Assembly (NCBI GenBank): GCA_016866355.1
Contig: VGMN01000011.1
Location: 1 to 36,760 of the forward strand
From: Bacteroidota bacterium
GTDB taxonomy: Bacteria > Bacteroidota > Bacteroidia > Chitinophagales > Chitinophagaceae
Direction of reading: 5' to 3'
DNA: 36,760 nucleotides
Part shown: positions 18,239-26,759 of the stretch, piece by piece
How the letters are laid out: the number at the start of each line of letters is the position of its first letter
Numbering within the stretch: position 1 is the stretch's first letter
Program-made: the position numbers and the translations under genes
The notes under the pieces: generated by a model
Databases searched by the model: none
What the model was told of the DNA's origin: nothing
The model's input: the letters and a program-made list of their open reading frames with translations, nothing else

Positions 18239-18246
18239 TATTTTTG
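18239..18246 (+). promoter_or_regulatory. Predicted -7 box (TATTTTTG), 4 bases before the M20 gene
   Basis: An exact TAnnTTTG match followed by four bases and the ATG at 18251, the same spacing as in front of the SPOR gene and radC. No clear -33 element. Confidence 0.55.
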
Positions 18247-18250
18247 TGCT

Positions 18251-19435
18251 ATGCAAGCAAGGATACAGCAATTAGCAAAAGCTTATTTGCCTGAATTAAT
18301 AAACTGGAGACGTCACCTTCATCAACATCCTGAGCTAAGCTATCAGGAATTTGAAACAGCTAAGTTTGTACAGGATAAATTAAGTGAGTGGGGAATTCCA
18401 TTTCAGGTAATGGCCGGAACAGGTGTAATTGGTTTAATAAAAGGCAATAACCCCCATAAAAAAATAATTGCACTTCGTGCAGACCTGGATGCGCTGCCAA
18501 TTCAGGAGGAAAACAATACATCCTACCAATCTTGCAAGCCAGGCATCATGCACGCTTGTGGACATGACGTACATACCGCTTGCTTATTGGGTGCAGCAAA
18601 AATTTTAGTAGAGACAAAAGAGCATTGGGAGGGCACCATCAAACTAATTTTTCAGCCGGGAGAAGAAAAAAATCCAGGCGGTGCTTCACTACTCATTAAA
18701 GAAGGTGTGTTGGAGAACCCCCGACCTACTGCCATTTTTGCTTTACATGTTCACACCGCACTCGAAGCTGGAAAAGTTAGTTTTCGTGGTGGAAAAGTTA
18801 TGGCAAGTGCCGATGAAATTTATATAACGGTTCATGGCAAAGGTGGGCACGCGGCCTCCCCGCAGGCTGTCATCGACCCAATACTAATCAGCGCCCAATT
18901 AATCACAGCCTTACAACAAGTGATTAGTCGAAGAAATGATCCTTTTAATCCCTCGGTACTATCTATCACATCTATACAAGGAGGCAATACCACTAATGTC
19001 ATCCCTGATCAAGTTAAATTGATGGGGACATTTAGAGCGCTAAATGAAAAATGGCGCTTTGAGGCACATGAACTAATCAAAAAAACAACAGAACAGTTAG
19101 TGGAATCAATGGGAGGCAAGGCTGACTTACACATTGATATTGGATATCCTTGCGTTATTAATGAAATCAACTTAACTAAACAGGCACAGCAACTAGCCTG
19201 CACATTTTTAGGCGAGCCGAATGTAGCAGAAACAGAAATCAGAATGGGCGCTGAAGATTTTGGATTTTATGCACAAGAAATTCCTGCTTGCTTTTTTAGG
19301 CTAGGAACCCGCAATACTGAGAAAGGAATTACACACGGCGTTCATACTTCAAAATTTGATGTGGATGAATCTGCCCTTGAACAGGGAGCAGGACTGCTGG
19401 CTTGGCTGGCCGTAACAGTGAATCCCACAAGCTAA
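18251..19435 (+). CDS. M20-family metallo-amidohydrolase (N-acyl-amino-acid/hippurate hydrolase type)
   Basis: A 394-residue cytoplasmic enzyme of peptidase family M20D. Motifs: WRRHLHQHPELSYQE at 19-33, LRADLDALPIQE at 75-86, the cysteine and histidine metal ligands in MHACGHDVH at 100-108, the catalytic glutamates in FQPGEEKNPGGA at 135-146, the dimerisation-domain HGKGGHAASPQ and the last ligand region MGAEDFGFYAQEIP. No signal peptide is present. The family hydrolyses N-acetyl or N-benzoyl amino acids, or indole-amino-acid conjugates; the specific substrate cannot be read from sequence. It has its own promoter box and is not tightly linked to the neighbours. Confidence 0.9.
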   Translation: MQARIQQLAKAYLPELINWRRHLHQHPELSYQEFETAKFVQDKLSEWGIPFQVMAGTGVIGLIKGNNPHKKIIALRADLDALPIQEENNTSYQSCKPGIMHACGHDVHTACLLGAAKILVETKEHWEGTIKLIFQPGEEKNPGGASLLIKEGVLENPRPTAIFALHVHTALEAGKVSFRGGKVMASADEIYITVHGKGGHAASPQAVIDPILISAQLITALQQVISRRNDPFNPSVLSITSIQGGNTTNVIPDQVKLMGTFRALNEKWRFEAHELIKKTTEQLVESMGGKADLHIDIGYPCVINEINLTKQAQQLACTFLGEPNVAETEIRMGAEDFGFYAQEIPACFFRLGTRNTEKGITHGVHTSKFDVDESALEQGAGLLAWLAVTVNPTS

Positions 19436-19475
19436 CACACTCCATCCTCAATGAACATGGGCTATTATTTTGCCC

Positions 19476-19483
19476 TACCTTTA
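19476..19483 (+). promoter_or_regulatory. Candidate -7 box (TAccTTTa) for maeB
   Basis: TACCTTTA, one base off TAnnTTTG and identical to the box before the tRNA. It lies 44 bases upstream of the maeB ATG, giving a leader of about 40 bases. Confidence 0.45.
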
Positions 19484-19527
19484 CAAATCCATCCAGTTTT
19501 TGCTGGATCTAAAACTAATATCAACAA

Positions 19528-21858
19528 ATGGCTAGTGATCTACGTAAGCAACAGGCCTTGGAGTATCATGCAAAAGGAAGGCCCGGAAAAATTGAAGTAG
19601 TCCCCACCAAAGAAGCAAAAACACAACGAGATTTATCGCTGGCTTATTCACCAGGTGTAGCCTCGCCCTGCTTGGAAATTGCTGCAAATCCTGATGATGT
19701 TTATAAATATACTGCCAAAGGAAATTTAGTGGCAGTTATTAGTAATGGAACTGCAGTGCTTGGACTTGGCGATATTGGACCCGAAGCTGGCAAACCTGTA
19801 ATGGAAGGGAAAGGGGTACTTTTCAAAATATTTGCTGATATCGATGTATTTGATATTGAGATCAATGAAAAAGATCCCGCAAAATTTGTAGAGATTGTAA
19901 AAGCACTAGAGCCCACATTTGGTGGCATCAATCTAGAAGACATCAAAGCGCCGGAGTGTTTCTACATTGAGAAACGCCTGAAAGAGGAAATGCGGATTCC
20001 CATTATGCACGATGATCAGCACGGTACAGCCATCATCAGTGCTGCTGCATTACTCAATGCTTGTGAGCTACAGAAAAAGCGAATGGATAAATTAAGATTT
20101 GTGGTGAGCGGAGCCGGTGCCGCAGCGGTGGCTTGCATGAAATTATATGTTGCGTTAGGTGCCAAGCGAGAAAATTTTTGGGTATATGACTCTAAAGGCT
20201 TGGTACATGAAAGTCGGCATGACTTAGATGAACTTAAAAAAGAATTTCTTGCTAAAGGAAAAAATTTGTCGCTGGCTGAAGCATTGAAAGATGCGGATGT
20301 ATTTATTGGCCTAAGTAAAGGAGGCTTGCTCAATAAAGAGTTGATTAAGAGCATGGCTAAAAATCCTATTGTGTTTGCAATGGCCAACCCTGACCCAGAA
20401 ATTAGCTGGGAGGAGGCTACAGAAGCGCGTAAGGATATTATCATGGCCACTGGAAGAAGTGACTATCCAAATCAAGTAAATAACGTGTTGGGATTCCCCT
20501 ATATTTTCAGAGGAGCATTAGATGTGAGAGCCAGTACTATTAATGAAGCAATGAAATTAGCTGCTGTGAAGGCACTCGCGGAACTAACTAAATCTCCAGT
20601 ACCTGATATTGTTAACATGGCCTATAATGAATCCAATATATGTTTTGGACCTAATTATATTATTCCAAAACCATTGGATCCACGGTTGTTAGCCAGCGTT
20701 GCACCCGCCGTTGCTAAAGCAGCTATGGAGAGTGGAGTGGCTAAGGGACCCATACAAAATTGGAATCGTTACAGCCAAGAGTTAAATAAACGACTGGGAC
20801 TTGACAATCAGGTAATGCGTGCCATTGGTAGTAAAGCACGTAAAAACCCAAAACGTATTGTATTTGCCGAGGCAGACAATCCTAAAGTATTAAAGGCTGC
20901 ACAAATAGTATTTGATGAGGGCATAGGCTTTCCCATTCTATTAGGTAATGAAGATAAAATCAAGAAAATAGCCGAGGAGAATGCAGTGGAGCTGGACAGT
21001 TTACCCATCTTTGATCCGCGCAGCGATGCCACGGAAGAAAAGAGAAACCAATATGGCGAACTTTTCTTGACAAGAATGGGCCGTAAAGGCTTTAATGCGT
21101 ATGAGGCAAAAAAAATAATGAAAGATCGCAACCACTATGGTTGTATGATGGTTGAATGCGGAGATGCAGATGCAATGATTTCGGGATTGACTAAAAATTA
21201 CCCGGATACAATCAGACCCGCTATTCAAATCATTGGAATGGAGGAGGGCGTTAGTAAAATTGCAGGCATGTATATGATGCTTACTAAGAGAGGCCCTATT
21301 TTTTTAGCAGACACTACTGTTAATTTTGATCCAACAGCCGAGGAGTTGGCAGAAATTACCTTGTTAGCTGCCAAAGAGATTCGCCAATTCAATATTACAC
21401 CCCGTATAGCATTGTTGAGCTACTCTAATTTTGGAAGCAGTAATTCCCCGGAAGCAAAACTAGTTGCCAAAGCAAGAAAAATAATAAAAGAGATGGCGCC
21501 ATCGCTGGTAGTTGACGGAGAAATGCAAGCAAGCTTGGCTTTCAACAAAGAATTGATGCAGGAAAATTATCCGTTTAGCGAATTAGCTGATCAAGATGTG
21601 AACACATTAATATTCCCCAATCTTTCTGCCGGAAATATTGCCTACAACCTTATGAAAGAGCTGGGAACAGCGGATGCCGTTGGACCAATTTTGCTGGGGC
21701 TGAAAAAACCTGTACACATTTTACAATTAGGCAGTTCTATCCGAAGTATTGTAAACATGGCCGCCATTTCCATTGTGGATGCCCAGTTAAAATGCAAGTC
21801 TACTAACTCCGAGGAAATTGTTAAGAAATCTCGTTGGTGGAAACGTTTTAAAAAATAA
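19528..21858 (+). CDS. maeB: NADP-dependent malic enzyme fused to phosphotransacetylase-like domain
   Basis: A 776-residue hybrid malic enzyme that decarboxylates malate to pyruvate with reduction of NADP+. The malic enzyme part (about 1-425) carries [11 protein letters not shown] at 38-48, [20 protein letters not shown] at 92-111, the metal and substrate motif MHDDQHGTA at 160-168 and the dinucleotide loop SGAGAAA at 194-200. The C-terminal part (about 430-760) is a phosphate acetyltransferase-like domain, which in MaeB-type enzymes binds acetyl-CoA as an allosteric regulator and is usually not catalytic. Length is typical of the family. It is followed after 12 bases by mlaE-like and mlaF-like genes, probably on the same transcript, without an obvious functional link. 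Confidence 0.95.
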   Translation: MASDLRKQQALEYHAKGRPGKIEVVPTKEAKTQRDLSLAYSPGVASPCLEIAANPDDVYKYTAKGNLVAVISNGTAVLGLGDIGPEAGKPVMEGKGVLFKIFADIDVFDIEINEKDPAKFVEIVKALEPTFGGINLEDIKAPECFYIEKRLKEEMRIPIMHDDQHGTAIISAAALLNACELQKKRMDKLRFVVSGAGAAAVACMKLYVALGAKRENFWVYDSKGLVHESRHDLDELKKEFLAKGKNLSLAEALKDADVFIGLSKGGLLNKELIKSMAKNPIVFAMANPDPEISWEEATEARKDIIMATGRSDYPNQVNNVLGFPYIFRGALDVRASTINEAMKLAAVKALAELTKSPVPDIVNMAYNESNICFGPNYIIPKPLDPRLLASVAPAVAKAAMESGVAKGPIQNWNRYSQELNKRLGLDNQVMRAIGSKARKNPKRIVFAEADNPKVLKAAQIVFDEGIGFPILLGNEDKIKKIAEENAVELDSLPIFDPRSDATEEKRNQYGELFLTRMGRKGFNAYEAKKIMKDRNHYGCMMVECGDADAMISGLTKNYPDTIRPAIQIIGMEEGVSKIAGMYMMLTKRGPIFLADTTVNFDPTAEELAEITLLAAKEIRQFNITPRIALLSYSNFGSSNSPEAKLVAKARKIIKEMAPSLVVDGEMQASLAFNKELMQENYPFSELADQDVNTLIFPNLSAGNIAYNLMKELGTADAVGPILLGLKKPVHILQLGSSIRSIVNMAAISIVDAQLKCKSTNSEEIVKKSRWWKRFKK

Positions 21859-21870
21859 GTTGATAGCATT

Positions 21871-22608
21871 ATGACTTTACTTTCTGACATCGGCCGTTTT
21901 TTACTCATGCTAAAAGGCATGTTAAAAAAATTAGAGAACCGGCAAATGTATTGGAAGGAACTCATGCGTCAGTGTACAGAAATTGGCTTTGGATCCCTGG
22001 GTATTGTAACTATTATTTCGGTTTTTATTGGAGCTGTATCCACTATTCAAACAGCATACCAACTAGTAAGTCCACTTATACCCATATCAACCATTGCACA
22101 AATTGTCAGAGATACAGTGATTCTTGAATTTGCCCCCACCTTAGTTTGTGTAGTATTAGCAGGCGTGGCAGGAAGTAGAATTGCCAGTGAGTTAGGTAAT
22201 ATGCGGGTGAGTGAGCAGATAGATGCCTTAGAAATAATGGGAATCAATACCAAAACATATTTAATCCTACCTAAAATAATTGCAGCCATGCTGATGATAC
22301 CATTATTGGTTATAATTGCAATGGCATTAGGAATTTGGGGAGGTCGTTTAGCGGGAACAGCATCCGGAATCATCTCGCCAAACTTATTCGACAAAGGTTT
22401 GATGTCTGATTTTCTACCCTACAATGTATTTTTTGCTTTGACAAAATCGTATGTCTTTGCGTTTATCTTATCAAGCATTCCCGCTTTTTATGGCTATCAT
22501 GTACGAGGGGGTGCATTGGAAATTGGTAAGGCCAGTACTAAAGCCGTAGTGGTTAGTTGTGTCTTAATTCTTTTTGCTGATTATATACTTTCCGCTTTGC
22601 TACTCTAA
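21871..22608 (+). CDS. MlaE-family ABC transporter permease
   Basis: A 245-residue integral membrane protein of the MlaE/YrbE family, the permease of the ABC system that moves phospholipids between the inner and outer membranes. The signature GSRIASELGNMRVSEQIDAL with EIMG at 101-124 is clear, with five or so membrane segments (about 41-60, 85-105, 130-155, 185-205 and 222-244). It is followed 5 bases later by the ATPase gene. The usual third partner, an MCE-domain MlaD protein, is not adjacent. Confidence 0.92.
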   Translation: MTLLSDIGRFLLMLKGMLKKLENRQMYWKELMRQCTEIGFGSLGIVTIISVFIGAVSTIQTAYQLVSPLIPISTIAQIVRDTVILEFAPTLVCVVLAGVAGSRIASELGNMRVSEQIDALEIMGINTKTYLILPKIIAAMLMIPLLVIIAMALGIWGGRLAGTASGIISPNLFDKGLMSDFLPYNVFFALTKSYVFAFILSSIPAFYGYHVRGGALEIGKASTKAVVVSCVLILFADYILSALLL

Positions 22609-22613
22609 CAACC

Positions 22614-23426
22614 ATGATTGAAGTAAAAAACATACAAAAAAAGTTTGGCGATAAAGTGGTAATCGAAGAGGTCAGTGCGCAGATGGAAGCCGGGCGTTGT
22701 AATCTGATCATTGGTGCCAGTGGCAGCGGAAAAACTGTGTTGATGAAATGCATGGTAGGATTACTACAACCTGATCAGGGATCTATTTATTACAACGGCA
22801 ATAGTTTCACCGCAATGGACACCGAGTCAAAAACTATGATCCGGAAAGAAATAGGAATGTTATTTCAAGGGTCAGCTTTATTTGACTCACTGACCGTTGA
22901 GGAAAATATTATGTTTCCTCTCAATATGTTCACAAAAGATACTACAGGTGAAAAATTAAAAAGAGTCAACACCGTCTTAGATCGAGTGAATTTGCCAGGT
23001 GTCAATAAAAAATATCCGGCAGAGCTCAGCGGAGGCATGAAAAAGCGAGTAGCCCTTGCACGAGCTATTGTACTAAATCCTAAGTACCTTTTTTGTGACG
23101 AACCCAATTCAGGACTGGATCCCCAAACTTCGCTGGTTATTGATAAATTGATTCGTGATTTGACCTTGGAATATCAGATTACAACAGTAATCAACACCCA
23201 TGATATGAATAGTGTAATGGAAATTGGGGACTATATTTTATACATGTACCAAGGTAAAAAAGAATGGGAAGGCACCCGAAAAGAAATCATATTTAGCAAG
23301 AATCAACGTTTAAACGATTTCATCTTTGCCTCTGAGTTTTTGAGAGATGCTAAAGACATGCGTATGCTGGAAGAAACAGGCAAAATCCCCAATGAAAGAG
23401 ACATGGACCAAATGACCAGACCCTGA
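22614..23426 (+). CDS. MlaF-like ABC transporter ATP-binding protein
   Basis: A 270-residue ABC ATPase, partner of the preceding permease in inter-membrane lipid transport. Walker A is GASGSGKT at 34-41, the Q-loop is LFQGSALFDSLTVEEN at 83-98, the signature LSGGMKKRVALARA is at 138-151, Walker B LFCDEPNSGLDP is at 159-170, and the switch histidine sits in NTHDM. GSALFDSLTV and PNSGLDP are typical of the MlaF branch. The last 30 residues (RMLEETGKIPNERDMDQMTRP) are charged and lie outside the ABC fold. The start is ATG at 22614. sucD follows after 39 bases with its own promoter box. Confidence 0.93.
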   Translation: MIEVKNIQKKFGDKVVIEEVSAQMEAGRCNLIIGASGSGKTVLMKCMVGLLQPDQGSIYYNGNSFTAMDTESKTMIRKEIGMLFQGSALFDSLTVEENIMFPLNMFTKDTTGEKLKRVNTVLDRVNLPGVNKKYPAELSGGMKKRVALARAIVLNPKYLFCDEPNSGLDPQTSLVIDKLIRDLTLEYQITTVINTHDMNSVMEIGDYILYMYQGKKEWEGTRKEIIFSKNQRLNDFIFASEFLRDAKDMRMLEETGKIPNERDMDQMTRP

Positions 23427-23437
23427 GCACATTTCCC

Positions 23438-23445
23438 TACCTTTG
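23438..23445 (+). promoter_or_regulatory. Predicted -7 box (TACCTTTG) for sucD
   Basis: An exact TAnnTTTG match, ending 20 bases before the sucD ATG. It predicts a leader of about 15 bases. No clear -33 element. Confidence 0.6.
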
Positions 23446-23465
23446 GCAACTTTTAGACCATTATT

Positions 23466-24341
23466 ATGAGCATCCTGATTTCTAAAAATTCTAAAATCCT
23501 GGTACAGGGCTTTACGGGTACCGAAGGTACATTTCATGCCACCCAAATGATTGAGTATGGAACCCAGGTTGTGGGTGGTGTAACGCCAGGTAAAGGGGGA
23601 ACACTACACTTAGATCGGCCTGTATTCAACTCAGTGGCTGATGGGGCTAAAGTAACGGGTGCAAACGTTAGTATCATTTTTGTACCCCCCGCATTTGCTG
23701 CTGATGCCATTATGGAAGCCGCTGAAGCAGGTATTGAATTAGTGGTTTGTATTACCGAGGGAATACCCGTACAGGACATGGTAAAAGTCAAAAACTATCT
23801 ACTCGGAAAAAATACCAGATTAGTAGGGCCCAATTGCCCAGGCGTAATTACTGCTGGAGAATGTAAGGTAGGTATCATGCCTGGTTTTGTTTTTGTAAAG
23901 GGTCGTGTAGGAATAGTTTCCAAATCAGGTACACTTACTTATGAGGCAGCAGACCAGGTTGCAAAAGCTAGATTGGGTATATCCACTGCTGTGGGAATTG
24001 GAGGAGATCCAATTATTGGAACCACCACTAAAGAAGCGGTGGAGCTTTTTATGAATGACCCGGAAACAGATGCCATTGTAATGATTGGTGAGATTGGCGG
24101 GGGCATGGAGGCTGAAGCCGCTCGTTGGATTAAGGCAAACGGAAACAAAAAACCTGTAGTTGGATTTATAGCTGGACAAACAGCCCCTCCAGGCAGAAGA
24201 ATGGGACACGCGGGTGCCATCGTAGGTGGGGCTGAGGATACTGCTGCTGCTAAAATGCAGATCATGAGCGAATGTGGTATACAGGTAGTAAGTAGCCCGG
24301 CAGATATTGGAATTAAAATGGCTAGTATCTTAAAAAAATAA
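23466..24341 (+). CDS. sucD: Succinyl-CoA synthetase alpha subunit
   Basis: A 291-residue alpha subunit of ADP/GDP-forming succinyl-CoA synthetase in the citric acid cycle. The CoA-binding N-terminus ([20 protein letters not shown], 12-31; GVTPGKGG, 38-45), [10 protein letters not shown] (95-104), GPNCPGVI (121-128) and the phosphorylated histidine H248 in GHAGAIVGG are all in place. The beta subunit gene (sucC), needed for activity, is not in the window. It has its own promoter box and is followed by a weak hairpin with a T-run. Confidence 0.95.
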   Translation: MSILISKNSKILVQGFTGTEGTFHATQMIEYGTQVVGGVTPGKGGTLHLDRPVFNSVADGAKVTGANVSIIFVPPAFAADAIMEAAEAGIELVVCITEGIPVQDMVKVKNYLLGKNTRLVGPNCPGVITAGECKVGIMPGFVFVKGRVGIVSKSGTLTYEAADQVAKARLGISTAVGIGGDPIIGTTTKEAVELFMNDPETDAIVMIGEIGGGMEAEAARWIKANGNKKPVVGFIAGQTAPPGRRMGHAGAIVGGAEDTAAAKMQIMSECGIQVVSSPADIGIKMASILKK

Positions 24342-24344
24342 CAC

Positions 24345-24366
24345 AAACCCGGCGAGGGATTTTTTT
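24345..24366 (+). terminator. Weak hairpin with T-run after sucD
   Basis: A short CCC/GGG stem with a GGCGA loop is followed by A and seven T's, just after the sucD stop. The stem is only a few pairs, so it would terminate poorly; the next gene starts within 15 bases. Confidence 0.35.
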
Positions 24367-24376
24367 ATCGATAGCA

Positions 24377-25246
24377 ATGCCTATGAAATTTCTGCTAAGC
24401 ATACTTTTATCATTGCCAGGGGCGCTGATGGCACAGCAAAAGACTGTTGGAATTAACCAAACTTCCATTCCGCCTTTTGTGAGGCAAGGAGATCAACCCT
24501 TAGTTGGATTTCAGCTTTTCAATAATTCAAAAAAAGATTGGACTGGTACTATCCATTTTCAGTTAGTAGATACTTTACAAGACCAGCCTGTGGACGGATG
24601 GTTTTTTAATCAACAAGGAAATCAATACTTCACCATAGAGCCTGCAAAAAAAGAATGGATTGAATTTCCTATTCATATTCCGTTTGAATTTAATAAACCC
24701 ACAGCTTGGGAGTTGCGAATAAAAACGGACACATCCACTTTGTTCACTACGGGTAAACTTCAACTTGAACCCTGGAAATATGCTGCCGAAGCTACAACGC
24801 CAGCCAGCGATCCGGAGGGGCCAATAGTTGTAAAAAAAACTAAAAGACTTATTACCAAAGATGGACGCACTCGAGAGGAATTACTAACAGATAACGCCAC
24901 CGTTAGAATTGGAGATACGCTTTTAGTTGAAATTGAAATGACTAAAAGCAAATCCAGGAAAATCATTTTGATTGAACAATGGCCTGCAGGAACACAACCA
25001 AATATGGTCAGAACATTGAGTACGCATACTGGAGCCAGTAAAGTACTCCAATTAAGCCAAGAGGAGTTGCAGTTAGAGTGGTTAAGCGCTACTGATACGC
25101 CGCTAAAAATATCTTACCAACTCATAGCAAGGTACACCGGTTGGTTTCAGATTCCTCCGGCAGTGATCAGCGGTGATGAACTTCCAGCTCCTTTCATTCG
25201 TTCGTCCTATTCCTCTCTACATATTGAACAGCGTAAGCTCCCATGA
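24377..25246 (+). CDS. Short secreted protein resembling two alpha-2-macroglobulin domains without the thioester domain
   Basis: A 289-residue protein with a signal peptide (about 1-20, ending LMAQ). Residues 28-130 look like the macroglobulin domain that precedes the thioester domain in large bacterial alpha-2-macroglobulins: IPPFVRQGDQP, FQLFNNSKKDWTGTIHFQLV and a PVDGW turn recall the PRFxREGD and NLTDxxLxG patterns. Residues 150-285 recall the C-terminal receptor-binding-like domain: VRIGDTLLVEIEM, EQWPAGTQP and GWFQIPPAVISGDELPAPF. The bait region, the thioester domain and all earlier domains are absent, and the mature chain has no cysteine. Function is unknown; a periplasmic role in binding or complex formation is a guess. 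The stop overlaps the ATG of the next gene by 4 bases. Confidence 0.7.
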   Translation: MPMKFLLSILLSLPGALMAQQKTVGINQTSIPPFVRQGDQPLVGFQLFNNSKKDWTGTIHFQLVDTLQDQPVDGWFFNQQGNQYFTIEPAKKEWIEFPIHIPFEFNKPTAWELRIKTDTSTLFTTGKLQLEPWKYAAEATTPASDPEGPIVVKKTKRLITKDGRTREELLTDNATVRIGDTLLVEIEMTKSKSRKIILIEQWPAGTQPNMVRTLSTHTGASKVLQLSQEELQLEWLSATDTPLKISYQLIARYTGWFQIPPAVISGDELPAPFIRSSYSSLHIEQRKLP

Positions 25247-26286
25247 ACACAGATGTTTTGATCATTGGGCAGGGAATAAGCGGCACTTGGCTTAGTTTCT
25301 ACCTGGAAAAAAACGGTATTGACTACTTTGTAATTGACCAAGAAAACCCGCATACGGCATCCCGACAAGCTGGTGGGTTAATAAATCCAGTTACTGGAAG
25401 AAATAAAGTGAAAACATGGTTGGCAGATCAATTGCTTCCTTTTTGCATGACAGCCTACCAACAAATAGGAGATTACCTGGGTATAGCTGTGGTTGAATCA
25501 AAAGCTATCATTGAATGTTTTACCAACCCCGAAGCAGCCGCTTTATTTTCCAGGAGAGTGAAAGAGAATCCACAATACTTAGAAATACCCAATGCCAACC
25601 CTATTCAACTGAATTTATTTCAAAACTGTAAAGAACTCGGATTGATAAAACCTGCATTGGTAGTTAACGTACCACTACTTCTTTCCCAATGGAGAGCTAA
25701 GCTTCGTGGTCTCGGAAAAATTGGCGAATACAATTTTGATTTGAACCATTTGATTGAAACAGACAAGGGGTTCAAGTACCAACACATTTCTTGCAAGCGA
25801 ATCATATTTTGTGATGGAGCAACTATTCAAGAACGCAACATTTCGACATCCATCCCGCTAGCTCCTACAAAAGGAGAGGCCCTGATATTAAAAATAAAAG
25901 GACTCCCCTCTTCCTATGTTTATAAGAATAAATTAACCTTGCTACCCCTTGCAGAAACCGATTACTGGTGGGTTGGATCCAGCTATGAATGGGCTTTTGA
26001 GCATACCCGCCCTACTTCCCTTTTTAAGGAACAGACAGTATTGGCTTTGGAAAAGTGGCTGGCCATTCCATTTGAGGTAATTGAACAACGTGCAGCCGTT
26101 AGAATGGGTACCATGGAAAGAAGACCATTGGTGGGATTTGACTCGCCTGAAAAAAAATGGGGTTTGCTAAATGGAATGGGCACCAAAGGCTGTTCACTAG
26201 CTCCCTACTTTGCTTCTCAATTAGTTGAAAATATGATTCAGGGTAGTGCTATTGATCCTGAAGCTAATTGCACCCGATTCCAGTAA
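25243..26286 (+). CDS. FAD-dependent oxidoreductase (D-amino-acid-oxidase-like fold)
   Basis: A 347-residue flavoprotein. The N-terminal dinucleotide-binding fold is DVLIIGQGISGTWLSFYLEK (GxGxxG at 9-14) followed by an acidic strand end (YFVIDQENP). A Gly-rich SRQAGGLINPVTGR stretch (about 40-53) recalls the FAD-contacting loop of DAO/MnmC-type oxidoreductases, and the C-terminal WGLLNGMGTKGCSLAPYFA contains the second flavin-contact segment. No signal peptide. The substrate is not identifiable; oxidation of a C-N bond is the family norm. It starts within the last codons of the mini-macroglobulin gene (ATGA overlap), so the two are translationally coupled although one is secreted and the other cytoplasmic. 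Confidence 0.82.
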   Translation: MNTDVLIIGQGISGTWLSFYLEKNGIDYFVIDQENPHTASRQAGGLINPVTGRNKVKTWLADQLLPFCMTAYQQIGDYLGIAVVESKAIIECFTNPEAAALFSRRVKENPQYLEIPNANPIQLNLFQNCKELGLIKPALVVNVPLLLSQWRAKLRGLGKIGEYNFDLNHLIETDKGFKYQHISCKRIIFCDGATIQERNISTSIPLAPTKGEALILKIKGLPSSYVYKNKLTLLPLAETDYWWVGSSYEWAFEHTRPTSLFKEQTVLALEKWLAIPFEVIEQRAAVRMGTMERRPLVGFDSPEKKWGLLNGMGTKGCSLAPYFASQLVENMIQGSAIDPEANCTRFQ

Positions 26287-26303
26287 AAAGGGTTGTTTTT
26301 TCC

Positions 26304-26311
26304 TATCTTTC
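26304..26311 (+). promoter_or_regulatory. Candidate -7 box (TATCTTTc)
   Basis: One base off TAnnTTTG, 16 bases before the start of the small membrane protein gene at 26328. Confidence 0.4.
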
Positions 26312-26327
26312 GGCAAAGAAATCACCA

Positions 26328-26738
26328 ATGCAAAACCCTCAAGAATCTATCTACTCAATTCCGGCGCGTTTTAGAAGTATGGAGAACCTCCATATTGTAT
26401 TTTGGATCATAAAAGATATGAGCTGGTGCATGGACTGGAAAGTGTTGGCAATCGCCATGATTGTACCCACTTTACTAGTGGCAATTTTTAATTCATGGCG
26501 AACGCGCCAAATTCATTCCGAGTTGGCCCATAACCTAGCAGTAGCGTTTTGGATCTGCGCTAATTCCACTTGGATGATTATGGAATTCATAAAACAAGAC
26601 AAGACAATTTTTTTAGGGTGGTTGACGGGAAAGCAGCTATCCATGATTCCCTTTATTATTGGCTCCTTAATTCTTATTCGCTATTACTTAATTCAACGTC
26701 CTACTGAAATTAAGTTAAAACAAACCACTATACGTTGA
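26328..26738 (+). CDS. Conserved small membrane protein of unknown function
   Basis: About 136 residues. The chosen start is ATG 26328 (MQNPQESIYSIPARFRS), since the reading frame upstream overlaps the flavoprotein gene and a promoter box lies between. After a soluble FRSMENLHIVFWIIKDMSW segment there are three predicted membrane stretches: about 39-54 (VLAIAMIVPTLLVAIF), about 68-87 (AVAFWICANSTWMIMEF) and about 105-121 (MIPFIIGSLILIRYYLI). The tail is basic. The family looks like one of the conserved Bacteroidota membrane hypotheticals, but I cannot name it. aspS begins 21 bases later, so the two may be co-transcribed. Confidence 0.75.
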   Translation: MQNPQESIYSIPARFRSMENLHIVFWIIKDMSWCMDWKVLAIAMIVPTLLVAIFNSWRTRQIHSELAHNLAVAFWICANSTWMIMEFIKQDKTIFLGWLTGKQLSMIPFIIGSLILIRYYLIQRPTEIKLKQTTIR

Positions 26739-26759
26739 AACGTTAACTGTCAAAAGAAT

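Noticed and set aside
20016-20450. 144-codon minus-strand open frame inside maeB
   Set aside because: It lies opposite well-conserved malic enzyme motifs and has a composition typical of an antisense shadow.
19528-21858. Artificial fusion of malic enzyme and phosphotransacetylase
   Set aside because: This is the normal architecture of MaeB-type malic enzymes.
23939-24346. 135-codon minus-strand open frame inside sucD
   Set aside because: Shadow of the conserved sucD frame; no recognisable domain.
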